From Fimbriimonadaceae bacterium (GTDB lineage Bacteria; Armatimonadota; Fimbriimonadia; Fimbriimonadales; Fimbriimonadaceae): a DNA stretch of 64,000 bases. The notes under the pieces are model-generated. The model searched no databases, had not been told where the DNA came from, and saw nothing but the letters and a program-made list of their open reading frames with translations. The position numbers and the translations under genes are program-made. Position 1 is the first letter of the stretch. Each line of letters opens with the position of its first letter. This document shows positions 25,301 through 34,144 of this stretch, piece by piece. Location: contig JAHBTE010000001.1 in NCBI GenBank assembly GCA_019638675.1, positions 404,605 to 468,604 on the forward strand, read 5' to 3'.

Positions 25301-26171
25301 TCCAGCTAGAGGTCGATCGTCATTTTTGCAGAGGGCCTTATTCGTGATATTTGCCGCACTGCTTGCCGCTTCCAACCTTTCTCCGGCTGTGTTCAACCAA
25401 GCACAACTTGATGCCAATGAACCGACTTGGCAACTCGCCCGGCAAAGAGTGGATGCTCGGCTAGATGACCCTTGGATGGAGCGTTTGGTGGCGGGGAAAG
25501 TCGAAATCCAGTTCCTAAAACATGGCCCGCCAGACCACAAAAGATTAGCTCTGACATTTGATGATGGCCCTCACGGCAAGGTCACCTACGATCTACTCAA
25601 ATTACTTAAAGAGTACGATGTGCGAGCCACATTTTTTGTCGTTGGGAAAATGGTCATCAATCGCAAAAATATGCTCCGACAAATGGAAGCGGAAGGTCAC
25701 GAAATTGCCAACCATTCGTTTAGCCACCCAGACCTCGCCAATCTTGACCTGCTGGATACGCTTACCGAATACAAAGCAACCCAGATAGCGGTTTACGATA
25801 TTCTCGGTCACCAGCCCCGATTCTGCCGCCCACCGGGTGGACGGATGGATGAAAAAACTTTGCGGGCCGCTTCTGCGCTTGGATTGACCACCGTTTATTG
25901 GAATTCCAATCCGGGTGACTACAAATTCGATGATCCTGAGAAAATATTAGAACGTCTCCGCTTGAACCGACAAAACGGTTCGATTATTCTGTTGCACAGT
26001 GGCCTCCCGCAAACGGTGGAAGCACTCAAAACGTTCATCCCCGAATGCCTTAAGCAGGGGTATGAATTTGTCCTGCTGGATGGCTGGCGAGGCAAAGAGC
26101 AGGCAGCGAATCCGGTTCAACGACCAGCGATTCATTTCAAACAGCGCAACCAGCTCAAATCTTCGATTTAG
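25257..26171 (+). CDS. Polysaccharide deacetylase (NodB family, CE4)
   Basis: Up to 304 residues. The NodB domain has all catalytic motifs in order: TFDDGPHG (metal Asp and catalytic base), HSFSHPDL (the two His ligands), RPPGGRM and IILLHSG (catalytic His). CE4 enzymes remove acetyl groups from N-acetylglucosamine in peptidoglycan or other glycans. A hydrophobic stretch FVIFAALLAASNLSPAV near residues 28-45 is a signal peptide or anchor. The start is uncertain: the ATG at 25257 overlaps the DUF1003 gene by 44 bases; a TTG at 25326 would give a compact signal peptide with an Arg, and a GTG at 25344 has GAGGG seven bases before it but no charge in the n-region. Confidence 0.88.
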   Translation: MPNLNCSRKSAINRNPARGRSSFLQRALFVIFAALLAASNLSPAVFNQAQLDANEPTWQLARQRVDARLDDPWMERLVAGKVEIQFLKHGPPDHKRLALTFDDGPHGKVTYDLLKLLKEYDVRATFFVVGKMVINRKNMLRQMEAEGHEIANHSFSHPDLANLDLLDTLTEYKATQIAVYDILGHQPRFCRPPGGRMDEKTLRAASALGLTTVYWNSNPGDYKFDDPEKILERLRLNRQNGSIILLHSGLPQTVEALKTFIPECLKQGYEFVLLDGWRGKEQAANPVQRPAIHFKQRNQLKSSI

Positions 26172-26235
26172 GAACTTCGCCAAAACGCCCAAAACCGAAC
26201 CCGACCGACCCACCCAGGTCCGAAAACTCCCTAGG

Positions 26236-26241
26236 TATAAT
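26236..26241 (+). promoter_or_regulatory. Consensus -10 hexamer upstream of atpD
   Basis: TATAAT lies 50 bases before the atpD ATG. No good TTGACA-like -35 is seen 16-18 bases upstream. A 7-bp hairpin (CCACTAA-T-TTAGTGG, 26255-26269) and GGAGG (26273-26277) follow in the leader. The unusual distance from GGAGG to the ATG is 13 bases. Confidence 0.4.
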
Positions 26242-26266
26242 CCGCCCCGACTCACCACTAATTTAG

Positions 26267-27724
<1,458 letters not shown>

Positions 27725-27745
27725 GTTCTACTTCAGCGAAGTCAA

Positions 27746-27776
27746 AATCCTCTGGAAATTCCAGAGGATTTTTTTA
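27746..27776 (+). terminator. Intrinsic terminator after atpD
   Basis: Arms 27746-27755 (AATCCTCTGG) and 27761-27770 pair over 10 bases with a 5-base loop, followed directly by a run of seven T (27769-27775). It is a textbook Rho-independent terminator, 22 bases after the atpD stop. Confidence 0.92.
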
Positions 27777-27817
27777 TTGAATCTGCCGTTGTACTGCGTA
27801 TTATTGAGAAAACGGGC

Positions 27818-28756
27818 ATGATATCTCTCCTTCTTGCTTTTGCGCTACCTTCGACACCAGATTACAGTTTTCATTTTGTCGGTGAAGGTGGCAAGCTTTA
27901 CTTCGCCTCCGTGTCTACATCCGGTGATTTTCACTCTAAGCCGATCCCAGGTTTCTATGGCGAAGATCGTGGGCTTGTGCTCTGCGATTTCACAAGTGCG
28001 GTTTATCAAACAGAAAAAGAATTCAAGCTGGCCGTGAACGGAGAGATCGTTAAATCAATTCCTGCGGTAGAAGGATCGACATGCATCGGGGTCGCCGGCA
28101 ATTCGATCTTTACAAAGGTGGAAGGAGATATCTATAAAGATACTCTTGTATTTCGCAAGAACTCTCCAGACACTGTTAAACTTGGCTTGTCCCCTGGTAC
28201 GGACTTATACGAATTCACTCTCAAAAGAAATACCCTCTCCTACAATTGGGGACGCATTAGCGGCTCTACAAGTCCAGGCGGGTATGAGGATATCTGGTCA
28301 ACTCCTGAAATGTTGGCTGTTGTTAACATGAGCTATTGGGGTAAATCAATTCGAATTTTTTGTCCTGATGGACCTGTTGGAGGAAGAATCGGAGTTCCAC
28401 ACTCGCATCCTCATTCCAATGAACCATTATTATCTGGAACTCAACCTGGCCCAGAGCTAGGTTTTTATAGCATGATGTTAGCCCCATCACCTAAAAGTTT
28501 TTTATTATTTTCAACAACAGCAAATGGCAAAACTTGCCTTGATTTCATAGATAAATTTCTTGAATTCTCTGACTCAACTGAATTTGAAGGAGAGTACGAA
28601 ATCGCTTGGGCGGAAAATAAAACCCATTTCATCGGAATCCACAAAACCAGAGATCACTTCGGTAACGATCTGGTCGACTATAACAACGGCAAAATCACGA
28701 AACTGCAAGGGAACGTCTATCGCATTATTGGCACCCAGTACGTTGATGTGAAGTGA
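27818..28756 (+). CDS. Exported protein of unknown function between atpD and atpC
   Basis: A 312-residue protein. MISLLLAFALPSTPDYS is a short hydrophobic N-terminus that may be a signal peptide, although it lacks a basic residue. The body is β-strand rich with repeated short aromatic strands and no motif I can name. It contains HSHPHS near residue 195. Base composition around it is a little more AT-rich than in atpD and atpC, with many AAA and ATT codons. It sits downstream of a strong terminator and upstream of atpC, so it is probably the first gene of a small transcript that also includes atpC. Function unknown; a link with ATP synthase is not supported. Confidence 0.7.
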   Translation: MISLLLAFALPSTPDYSFHFVGEGGKLYFASVSTSGDFHSKPIPGFYGEDRGLVLCDFTSAVYQTEKEFKLAVNGEIVKSIPAVEGSTCIGVAGNSIFTKVEGDIYKDTLVFRKNSPDTVKLGLSPGTDLYEFTLKRNTLSYNWGRISGSTSPGGYEDIWSTPEMLAVVNMSYWGKSIRIFCPDGPVGGRIGVPHSHPHSNEPLLSGTQPGPELGFYSMMLAPSPKSFLLFSTTANGKTCLDFIDKFLEFSDSTEFEGEYEIAWAENKTHFIGIHKTRDHFGNDLVDYNNGKITKLQGNVYRIIGTQYVDVK

Positions 28757-28808
28757 TGAAGAGTCCCTCTAATTTTAGGTTCAGCAAGGTACCCTAGAAC
28801 CAACCGCC

Positions 28809-29213
28809 ATGGCTGTATTCAACCTTTCCGTAGTTGCTCCCGACCGCACAGTTTTCGAAGACCAAGTCAACAGCGTCGTTCTTCCGGCGGTCAACGGATA
28901 CATGGGTATTCAATCCAACCACGAAGCGATGCTCGTAGCCCTTAAGCCAGGGATCATCAACTACACCGATACAAACAGTCAAACCCATTTTGTTTCAATC
29001 TCCGGCGGATTTTTGGAAGTCAGCGGCACCAACGTCATCGTGCTTGCCCAAGATGCAGTGCGATCCAGTGAAGTTGACCTCGCCGCCGCCGAATCTCTGC
29101 TCGAAGAAGCCCGCAAAGCACTCCGAGGAGAAGCGTCCAGCATGACCACCGAAGAAGCGATGCACGAGCTCGAAAAAGCTTATGCCCGCATCAAGGTCGC
29201 CAAGCTGAATTAA
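28809..29213 (+). CDS. atpC: F1Fo ATP synthase subunit epsilon
   Basis: A 134-residue protein with the β-sandwich opening MAVFNLSVVAPDRTVFEDQV, GYMGIQSNHEAMLVALKPG and ISGGFLEVSGTNVIVLAQDA, followed by the C-terminal helical hairpin (ESLLEEARKALRGEA and HELEKAYARIKVAK). Epsilon couples the F1 rotor to the c-ring and its C-terminal helices can inhibit ATP hydrolysis. It is 1 kb from atpD and in the same direction. The ATG has no clear Shine-Dalgarno; AAGG is 16 bases away. The gene is followed by a short GTCGGG/CCCGAC hairpin (29219-29235) without T-tract, 50 bases before the next gene. Confidence 0.95.
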   Translation: MAVFNLSVVAPDRTVFEDQVNSVVLPAVNGYMGIQSNHEAMLVALKPGIINYTDTNSQTHFVSISGGFLEVSGTNVIVLAQDAVRSSEVDLAAAESLLEEARKALRGEASSMTTEEAMHELEKAYARIKVAKLN

Positions 29214-29262
29214 AGCTCGTCGGGAACAACCCGACCATTAAAATCGTTAGAAAGGCAACCAA

Positions 29263-30807
29263 GTGACCTCAACCATCCTGTTCGCCCTCTGTTTAGGAAC
29301 GCTTCCTACGGAAACGCCCGCCGGAATCTTCAGCCCCGCTGAAGCTGATCGGGTTGTAGCGTTTTGGAATGCTCCCGGGCGGCAAACGACCAGCGATTTA
29401 CAGCCCTCGGCTCCATTCAAGGTCATGTTTTCTCCGCAAGCCAGCGCATGGTTGCACGAGATGTACACCAAGCGCGATCCAGGTCAGCGGCTGATCCCAA
29501 CTAAACTCCCCACCCCGCGCACTCAACGCGATAAAGACTGGGATAGCTGGATTGATCAGCAACACGGTCACGATTACGCTTGGGCAACCGCTCTCGCCGC
29601 CTGGATGAACCAAGGCCTCGCGCAATCTACTAGCGATGCTCCGGTCAGCCGAACCGAACTGCCAACGCCCGCCGATCTCCAAGCCACCGCTGGAACCCCA
29701 CCGCCATTTTTCATCGTCCACCGCGCTCAAAAAGTCGTCGTTAGCTTTGATGACTACGTTGCGAGCTACGACGAAGGCGTGGACGTGCCGCGTAAGTATC
29801 CGTTTTTGCGGTCGGCGATCGGAACCGTGAGTAGCAGTTCTGCCCCAGGAACCGGCACCCTGAATATGCTTTTTCAGCAAGCCAAGCTGCCTGCAGTTCT
29901 GCAAAAGCCAGTGACCGCGGTTGCTTCGCTTGAAGGTGGATTTGAATCAATCAACACTTACGATACTGGCGGCGTGAGCTTGGGGATTATCCAATTCGCT
30001 TCCCTTTCCACTGGTCGCGGAAGCCTGGCGCGGCTTCTCCAAGAATTTAAAAACCGTGCGCCGGAAGAATTCTTCACGCATTTCCGGCAATTCGGCGTAG
30101 ATGTCGGCGCAGACGGACGGCTTTCGGTTGTTGATCCGCGCACAGGATTCGAGCAGTCCGGCCGGGATGCGGTGCGGTCGATCATCGAAGATAAGCGCCT
30201 TACGGCTGTATTCCAACGAGCGGCGAACAAGAGCCGTACGTTCCAAAGCGAGCAACTTCGACTTCTCGCCCAATCGTATAACCCGCTGAACCTCTCGGTT
30301 CCTGTTACCCTTGGTGGTCGGGCAACGGTTGTCAGCCTCAAACAGATTATTCGCAGCGAGGCGGGAATTGCTACGCTCATGGATCGCTTGGTGAACCGAG
30401 GCAACCTAGACCCGATCTCCTCAGTGATCTCGGCGGTCGCTTCGGAATACGGCATCACCACCACCGCCGGATTGATAGATGTCGAAAAGGAAATCGTTGC
30501 GCGAATGAGCTACCGCCATGATTTTCTCGCCATGCTTTCACTCAGCCAGCCAGCAGAGCCGAAGACGGCATTGCTCGCCCAGCAATCCTCTCATCCATCG
30601 ATCACCGGTTCGCTGGGTTCTGCTCGACCAAATTCAACACTTTCCGATGATGGTCAGGTTGCTCCGGCTGACCCATCAAAGTTCGGAACCTTCAATCCGC
30701 AGGGTAGCGCGCCAAAGCCAGAAAAACCCGCCGGAACCGAACCAGCGGTGCATAAAGATCCGACACCAAAAACAAACGCCGGGCCAATCACCATCCCGGG
30801 CGGATAG
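29263..30807 (+). CDS. Secreted protein with lysozyme-like motif (paralogue 1)
   Basis: A 514-residue exported protein starting at GTG 29263 with AAAGG seven bases upstream. A short signal sequence (TSTILFALCLGTL) is followed by a region rich in Pro and Arg. The best-conserved segment, at about residues 222-243, is SLEGGFESINTYDTGGVSLG then IIQFA. The Glu, the DTG and the G-x-I-Q-F order recall the active-site region of lysozyme-fold enzymes, so a muralytic or chitosanase-like fold is a reasonable guess but is unproven. It shares this segment, FRQFGVDV, and a later FRTEAG/IRSEAGIATLMDR block with the next gene. The C-terminal 70 residues are Pro/Lys-rich and low in complexity. Confidence 0.7.
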   Translation: MTSTILFALCLGTLPTETPAGIFSPAEADRVVAFWNAPGRQTTSDLQPSAPFKVMFSPQASAWLHEMYTKRDPGQRLIPTKLPTPRTQRDKDWDSWIDQQHGHDYAWATALAAWMNQGLAQSTSDAPVSRTELPTPADLQATAGTPPPFFIVHRAQKVVVSFDDYVASYDEGVDVPRKYPFLRSAIGTVSSSSAPGTGTLNMLFQQAKLPAVLQKPVTAVASLEGGFESINTYDTGGVSLGIIQFASLSTGRGSLARLLQEFKNRAPEEFFTHFRQFGVDVGADGRLSVVDPRTGFEQSGRDAVRSIIEDKRLTAVFQRAANKSRTFQSEQLRLLAQSYNPLNLSVPVTLGGRATVVSLKQIIRSEAGIATLMDRLVNRGNLDPISSVISAVASEYGITTTAGLIDVEKEIVARMSYRHDFLAMLSLSQPAEPKTALLAQQSSHPSITGSLGSARPNSTLSDDGQVAPADPSKFGTFNPQGSAPKPEKPAGTEPAVHKDPTPKTNAGPITIPGG

Positions 30808-30872
30808 TTTTTCATTCAAATAAGTAACCATCTAGCCGGAAAACCCTCTAAAATATCAGGGGAAACCCAATC

Positions 30873-32285
30873 ATGTCTGGTGTGAGTCTCGTGAAATACA
30901 CAGTTGTTCTAGCCTGCGCAGCATTTGTTGCCCCTCAAGTCATTCAAGCACAAGCTAAGCCCAGTTTTACAAATAACGAAAAACTAGAGATTTCCGCCTT
31001 TTGGGGGCAAACCGGAAGACACATCGTCCAATTGCCTGAATCCGCCGAAAACAAAGGCCCTTACGAACCCCGCCAGACGGCTGAAGGTTCGATATGGATG
31101 CGGAACTATTACACGGCTCGGGGAGATGCGGGCAAGATGGTTCCTACGGCGAACCCGGATGGGCAAAATGAGATTCATGCCAAATGGGATGCTTGGATTG
31201 AAGCCAAATACACTTGGGATGAGTGGCAATCGACGATTTCTTGCTGGGATCAAAACCAAAAGTATTTGAACCGCACCCTGCCCGCTCCGCAGGCACCGAA
31301 TGGAAAAACTCCCGATCAGCCAGGTCCGATTCCAGCCGATCTGAAAACGCTTGCTGGTGATCCACCCGCTTTGGTTGCTCCGGCGATGCCCAAGCAGTAC
31401 ACCACCAAGTTTGACGACTTTTTATTCACCGCGCCAGACAACACCAAAGTCCGCCGCAAGTTCCTGTACTACCGGTTCAGCAACGGCATCATGGATGTGG
31501 GCCAGCCCATGCGCGGCAAAACCATCGATGACCTCCGCCCATTGTTCACCAAGGCAGGAATCTCAGACAGCGAACTCAAAGTGATGGCGGCGGTTTCGTT
31601 GCTAGAAGGCGGTTTTGATTCGATCAACACATACGACACTGGATTTGTCAGCGTCGGATTCATCCAGTTTGCGAGCCTTAAAGGTGGAGCTGGTTCGCTG
31701 GGTCAGGTTCTGCTGGATATGAAACAGCAAACCCCAGATGCATTCCAAAACGATTTCAGACGCTTCGGACTTGATGTCACCGACCAAGGCGAATTGGTTG
31801 CGCTTGACGTGCTCAATCTACGGGAAACCGTTGGCCCAGAAGCCAATTTCACAATCATCAACGATAAACGACTTGCTTCGGTTTTTGTCCGTGCTGGGCG
31901 ATTGAGCGAACCGTTCAAGATCGCACAAATCCGCACTGCGAAGTCTCAGTACTATCCGGCCGAAGATACACTCACGATCAAGGTGGGCGAAAAAACCCAA
32001 TCGGCTAAGGTCAAGGATATTTTCCGAACCGAAGCGGGCCTCGCCACGCTCATGGATCGCAAGGTCAACACAGGCAAATACGGCGACCTGGTTTCGATCA
32101 TGGAAGGGTACATGGCGGACTACGGGTTCAGCGATATCAAAGAACTCGCCAAGCTGGAGTACCAACTCACCAGGGCGATTAAATGGCGCAAGGATTACAC
32201 ATCAGCCGAGTACGCGCTTTCTAAACCCCGCGATCTGGGCATTGCGATGAGTCGCGGTGGCGGCAAGGGTCGCGGGGGCGGATAA
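30873..32285 (+). CDS. Secreted protein with lysozyme-like motif (paralogue 2)
   Basis: A 470-residue exported protein. The signal peptide (KYTVVLACAAFVAPQVIQAQA) is slightly over 20 residues and is cut after AQA. It aligns with the preceding gene: VSLLEGGFDSINTYDTG with FVSVGFIQFASL at about 240-268, FRRFGLDV, INDKRLASVFVRAG, and TEAGLATLMDRKVNTG. The same Glu / DTG / IQF pattern is kept, which supports a common catalytic or ligand site. The start is ATG 30873 with AGGGGA ten bases upstream. The C-terminus is a Gly/Arg-rich tail. The two paralogues were probably created by duplication and follow atpC in one direction. Confidence 0.7.
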   Translation: MSGVSLVKYTVVLACAAFVAPQVIQAQAKPSFTNNEKLEISAFWGQTGRHIVQLPESAENKGPYEPRQTAEGSIWMRNYYTARGDAGKMVPTANPDGQNEIHAKWDAWIEAKYTWDEWQSTISCWDQNQKYLNRTLPAPQAPNGKTPDQPGPIPADLKTLAGDPPALVAPAMPKQYTTKFDDFLFTAPDNTKVRRKFLYYRFSNGIMDVGQPMRGKTIDDLRPLFTKAGISDSELKVMAAVSLLEGGFDSINTYDTGFVSVGFIQFASLKGGAGSLGQVLLDMKQQTPDAFQNDFRRFGLDVTDQGELVALDVLNLRETVGPEANFTIINDKRLASVFVRAGRLSEPFKIAQIRTAKSQYYPAEDTLTIKVGEKTQSAKVKDIFRTEAGLATLMDRKVNTGKYGDLVSIMEGYMADYGFSDIKELAKLEYQLTRAIKWRKDYTSAEYALSKPRDLGIAMSRGGGKGRGGG

Positions 32286-32318
32286 AAGGCTTCCTCTCCG
32301 TTTAAGGAAAGGGTGAGA

Positions 32319-33515
32319 TTAACGACCCGGATCGTCTAGTCCATTCCCCTGAGTTGGAGTCTGCCAGCTCTTCCAGTAATCAGGGTCTTCGATCGCAACG
32401 GCATCCTGAGTGAGCTTAAGCGGCGCGTGCGTATCCAGCATCACGGCCAGTTCCTTGGTTTCCGTGTGCGGCATGCTGGCTTCGACTGCGCCAGGTTGCG
32501 GGCCGTGCGGAATTCCCAGCGGGTGTAAAGTGATCGAGCCTTCTTGAATGCCCTTGCGGCTACCGAACTTGTCGTTGCAGTAGTACAGCACTTCATCGCT
32601 ATCCACATTTGAGTGGTTGTACGGAATCTTGATCGCTTGTGGGTGGAAATCCAAAATTCGCGGGCAGAACGAACAGATCACGAATCCGCCAGCTTGGAAA
32701 GTCTGGTGGATCGGCGGAGGCATGTGCAGTTGCCCCGTGATCGGCTGAAAATCGTTGATGTTGAATGCCATTGGATAGACGAAGCCATCCCAGCCAACGA
32801 TATCGAACGGGTGGAACGGATAGGTGTAAAGCGTGTGGCGGTTGCGGCTTCGCACGATGACCTCGTGATCTGCGCGAACGTTGTGGGTGATGAGTTCGTG
32901 TGGTGGGCGGAAGTCGCGCTCGGTATAAGGCGCATGCTCCATAAGCTGACCGTATTCGTTGCGGTAGCGGCGCGGCGTGGTGACCGGGCTAAAGCTCTCC
33001 ACTGCGATCATCCGCACTGGGTAGCTGTCGAAGTTGAGGCGATAGATAGTTCCACGCGGAATGTAGAGGTAATCCTGCTTGCGAATTTCCACGTTGCCGT
33101 ACATGGTCTCCAGGGTTCCAGACCCATCGTGAATGAACAAAACTTCATCGGCTTCTGCGTTCTTGAAAAACTGGTTTTCCGGCATCGGCTCCTTAACCCA
33201 CACCTGCGCCCAAGTGCAGTCGTTGTTGCCCATCAGCACTCGGCGGCCAGTGACAAAGTTGCCGCTTGGTTCCATACGATTCGTTACCAGGTGGCGGTGC
33301 CGTAGCGGCTCATCATCCAGATAGATGGGCTTGACCGATCCCATATCCGACCAGGCTTTGACTTCAGTCGGCAGATTGATGTGATACATCGTGCTCATTG
33401 GCCCGCTGAATCCGTGCGTGCTGAACAATTGTTCGGCGTACAAATTGCCGGATTCATCTCTAAATTGAATGTGTTTTTTTGCGGGGAGCTTGCCGAGTGC
33501 GTGGTACCGAATCAT
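32319..33515 (-). CDS. hmgA: Homogentisate 1,2-dioxygenase
   Basis: A 398-residue cupin enzyme of the homogentisate dioxygenase family, which opens the ring of homogentisate to maleylacetoacetate in tyrosine and phenylalanine breakdown. Recognised regions are HGFSGPMSTMYHINLPTEV, the DEVLFIHDGSGTLET cupin strand, YLYIPRGTIYRLNF, PFHPFDIVGWDGFVYPMAFN, and the iron-ligand region with HSNVDSDEVLYY and, 30 residues on, HPLGIPHGPQP. The ligands correspond to the His, Glu and His of the human enzyme. The usual partner genes (fumarylacetoacetase, maleylacetoacetate isomerase, HPD) are not in the window, so it stands alone. It diverges from the flgM leader. Length is a little shorter than the human enzyme, as in many bacteria. 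Confidence 0.92.
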   Translation of the reverse strand: MIRYHALGKLPAKKHIQFRDESGNLYAEQLFSTHGFSGPMSTMYHINLPTEVKAWSDMGSVKPIYLDDEPLRHRHLVTNRMEPSGNFVTGRRVLMGNNDCTWAQVWVKEPMPENQFFKNAEADEVLFIHDGSGTLETMYGNVEIRKQDYLYIPRGTIYRLNFDSYPVRMIAVESFSPVTTPRRYRNEYGQLMEHAPYTERDFRPPHELITHNVRADHEVIVRSRNRHTLYTYPFHPFDIVGWDGFVYPMAFNINDFQPITGQLHMPPPIHQTFQAGGFVICSFCPRILDFHPQAIKIPYNHSNVDSDEVLYYCNDKFGSRKGIQEGSITLHPLGIPHGPQPGAVEASMPHTETKELAVMLDTHAPLKLTQDAVAIEDPDYWKSWQTPTQGNGLDDPGR

Positions 33516-33652
33516 CTCTGAATTTCTCTACGCCTATTCTACACTGGCTCCCGCTAGGACTTTTGGCCCTTTCCAACCTTATGGCCCCTAGAGAATTACC
33601 AGGAACCTACCGTGATACTTACTAGGACGCACAGACTTCGACCGAAACGGCA

Positions 33653-33717
33653 CGATAGAGGCAACTCTACTCACGCAAAGCCACGGGTCTCACTGAGATC
33701 GCCGGGTTACCAAATCG
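33653..33717 (+). promoter_or_regulatory. Candidate c-di-GMP-I (GEMM) riboswitch in the flgM leader
   Basis: From 33653 the sequence reads CGATAGAGGCAA, then 33673-33690 ACGCAAAGCCACGGGTCT, a loop, and 33694-33710 GAGATCGCCGGGTTACC, closing with ATCG at 33714-33717. The ACGCAAAGCC joint, the GGGTCT...AGATCGCC stem and the final GGGTTACC are hallmarks of class I c-di-GMP aptamers; AGGCAA matches the 5' half of the core and CGAT/ATCG closes P1. The P2 hairpin, normally 12-18 bases between AGGCAAA and ACGCAAAGCC, appears shortened. GTG of flgM begins 27 bases downstream with AGAGG (33731-33735) as SD, so translational control is likely. Identification is from memory of the consensus. Confidence 0.62.
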
Positions 33718-33743
33718 GAGAGCACTAAAGAGAGGTCAAAAGC

Positions 33744-34004
33744 GTGAAAATATCAACTCAACAAATCGAACAAATTCAGAAAGGCGAACCGATTGCAAAA
33801 CATAAAGTTGAATCTGCGGTTATCAAGCTCACCGATGCTGATCTCGTCGCCGATGTCACCGCGAAAGTGAACGCGATGCCAGACCGAGAGGACATGATCG
33901 CTGATTTGAAAGCGAGAATCGAAGCCGGCAACTACAATCCAACCGGTGAAGAAATCACCGAAACCATGATCCGGCGCGCGATTGCTGACCGAATCAAAGA
34001 ATAA
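33744..34004 (+). CDS. flgM: Anti-σ28 factor FlgM-like protein
   Basis: An 86-residue protein starting with GTG, with AGAGG eight bases before. The C-terminal half has the FlgM pattern: DREDMIADLKARIEAGNYNP, TGEEITETMIRRAIADRI, that is, a short helix, R-I-x-x-G-x-Y, then E-x-I and a last helix. FlgM binds and blocks the flagellar σ28 factor (FliA/SigD) until the hook is complete and FlgM is secreted. The N-terminal half is variable as expected for a mostly disordered protein. It stands alone rather than with flgA or flgK, has a candidate c-di-GMP riboswitch in its leader and a strong terminator after it, and lies 1.7 kb from motAB. Confidence 0.85.
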   Translation: MKISTQQIEQIQKGEPIAKHKVESAVIKLTDADLVADVTAKVNAMPDREDMIADLKARIEAGNYNPTGEEITETMIRRAIADRIKE

Positions 34005-34052
34005 GCTTCATATCTGGGACACCCCAATCCTCCCAACCGATTACCCCGATTA

Positions 34053-34085
34053 CCCCGATTCCGATCGGGGTTTTCTCTTTTTAAT
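34053..34085 (+). terminator. Intrinsic terminator after flgM
   Basis: CCCCGAT (34053-34059) pairs with ATCGGGG (34064-34070) around a 4-base loop, followed by TTTTCTCTTTTTAATTT. The left arm is preceded by a repeat of ATTACCCCG, so two overlapping left arms are possible. It makes flgM a single-gene transcript. Confidence 0.9.
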
Positions 34086-34144
34086 TTGTTAGTTTTTGGC
34101 ACCGATCAGCGCGCTCCCGCGTTAAACTTTACAGGGCAATATTC

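Noticed and set aside
27725-28808. Frameshifted or decayed ATP synthase gene between atpD and atpC
   Set aside because: The 312-codon frame is intact, begins with its own ATG and shows no F1Fo subunit motif.
29219-29235. GTCGGG/CCCGAC hairpin after atpC as a terminator
   Set aside because: Six-base stem without T-tract; too weak to list on its own.
32613-33305. Plus-strand open frame of 230 codons inside hmgA
   Set aside because: Antisense frame with unlikely composition rich in Val and Arg, overlapping the cupin motifs of hmgA.
34038-34060. Short tandem repeat ATTACCCCG as a CRISPR-like or binding repeat
   Set aside because: Only two to three copies, and it forms the left arm of the flgM terminator.
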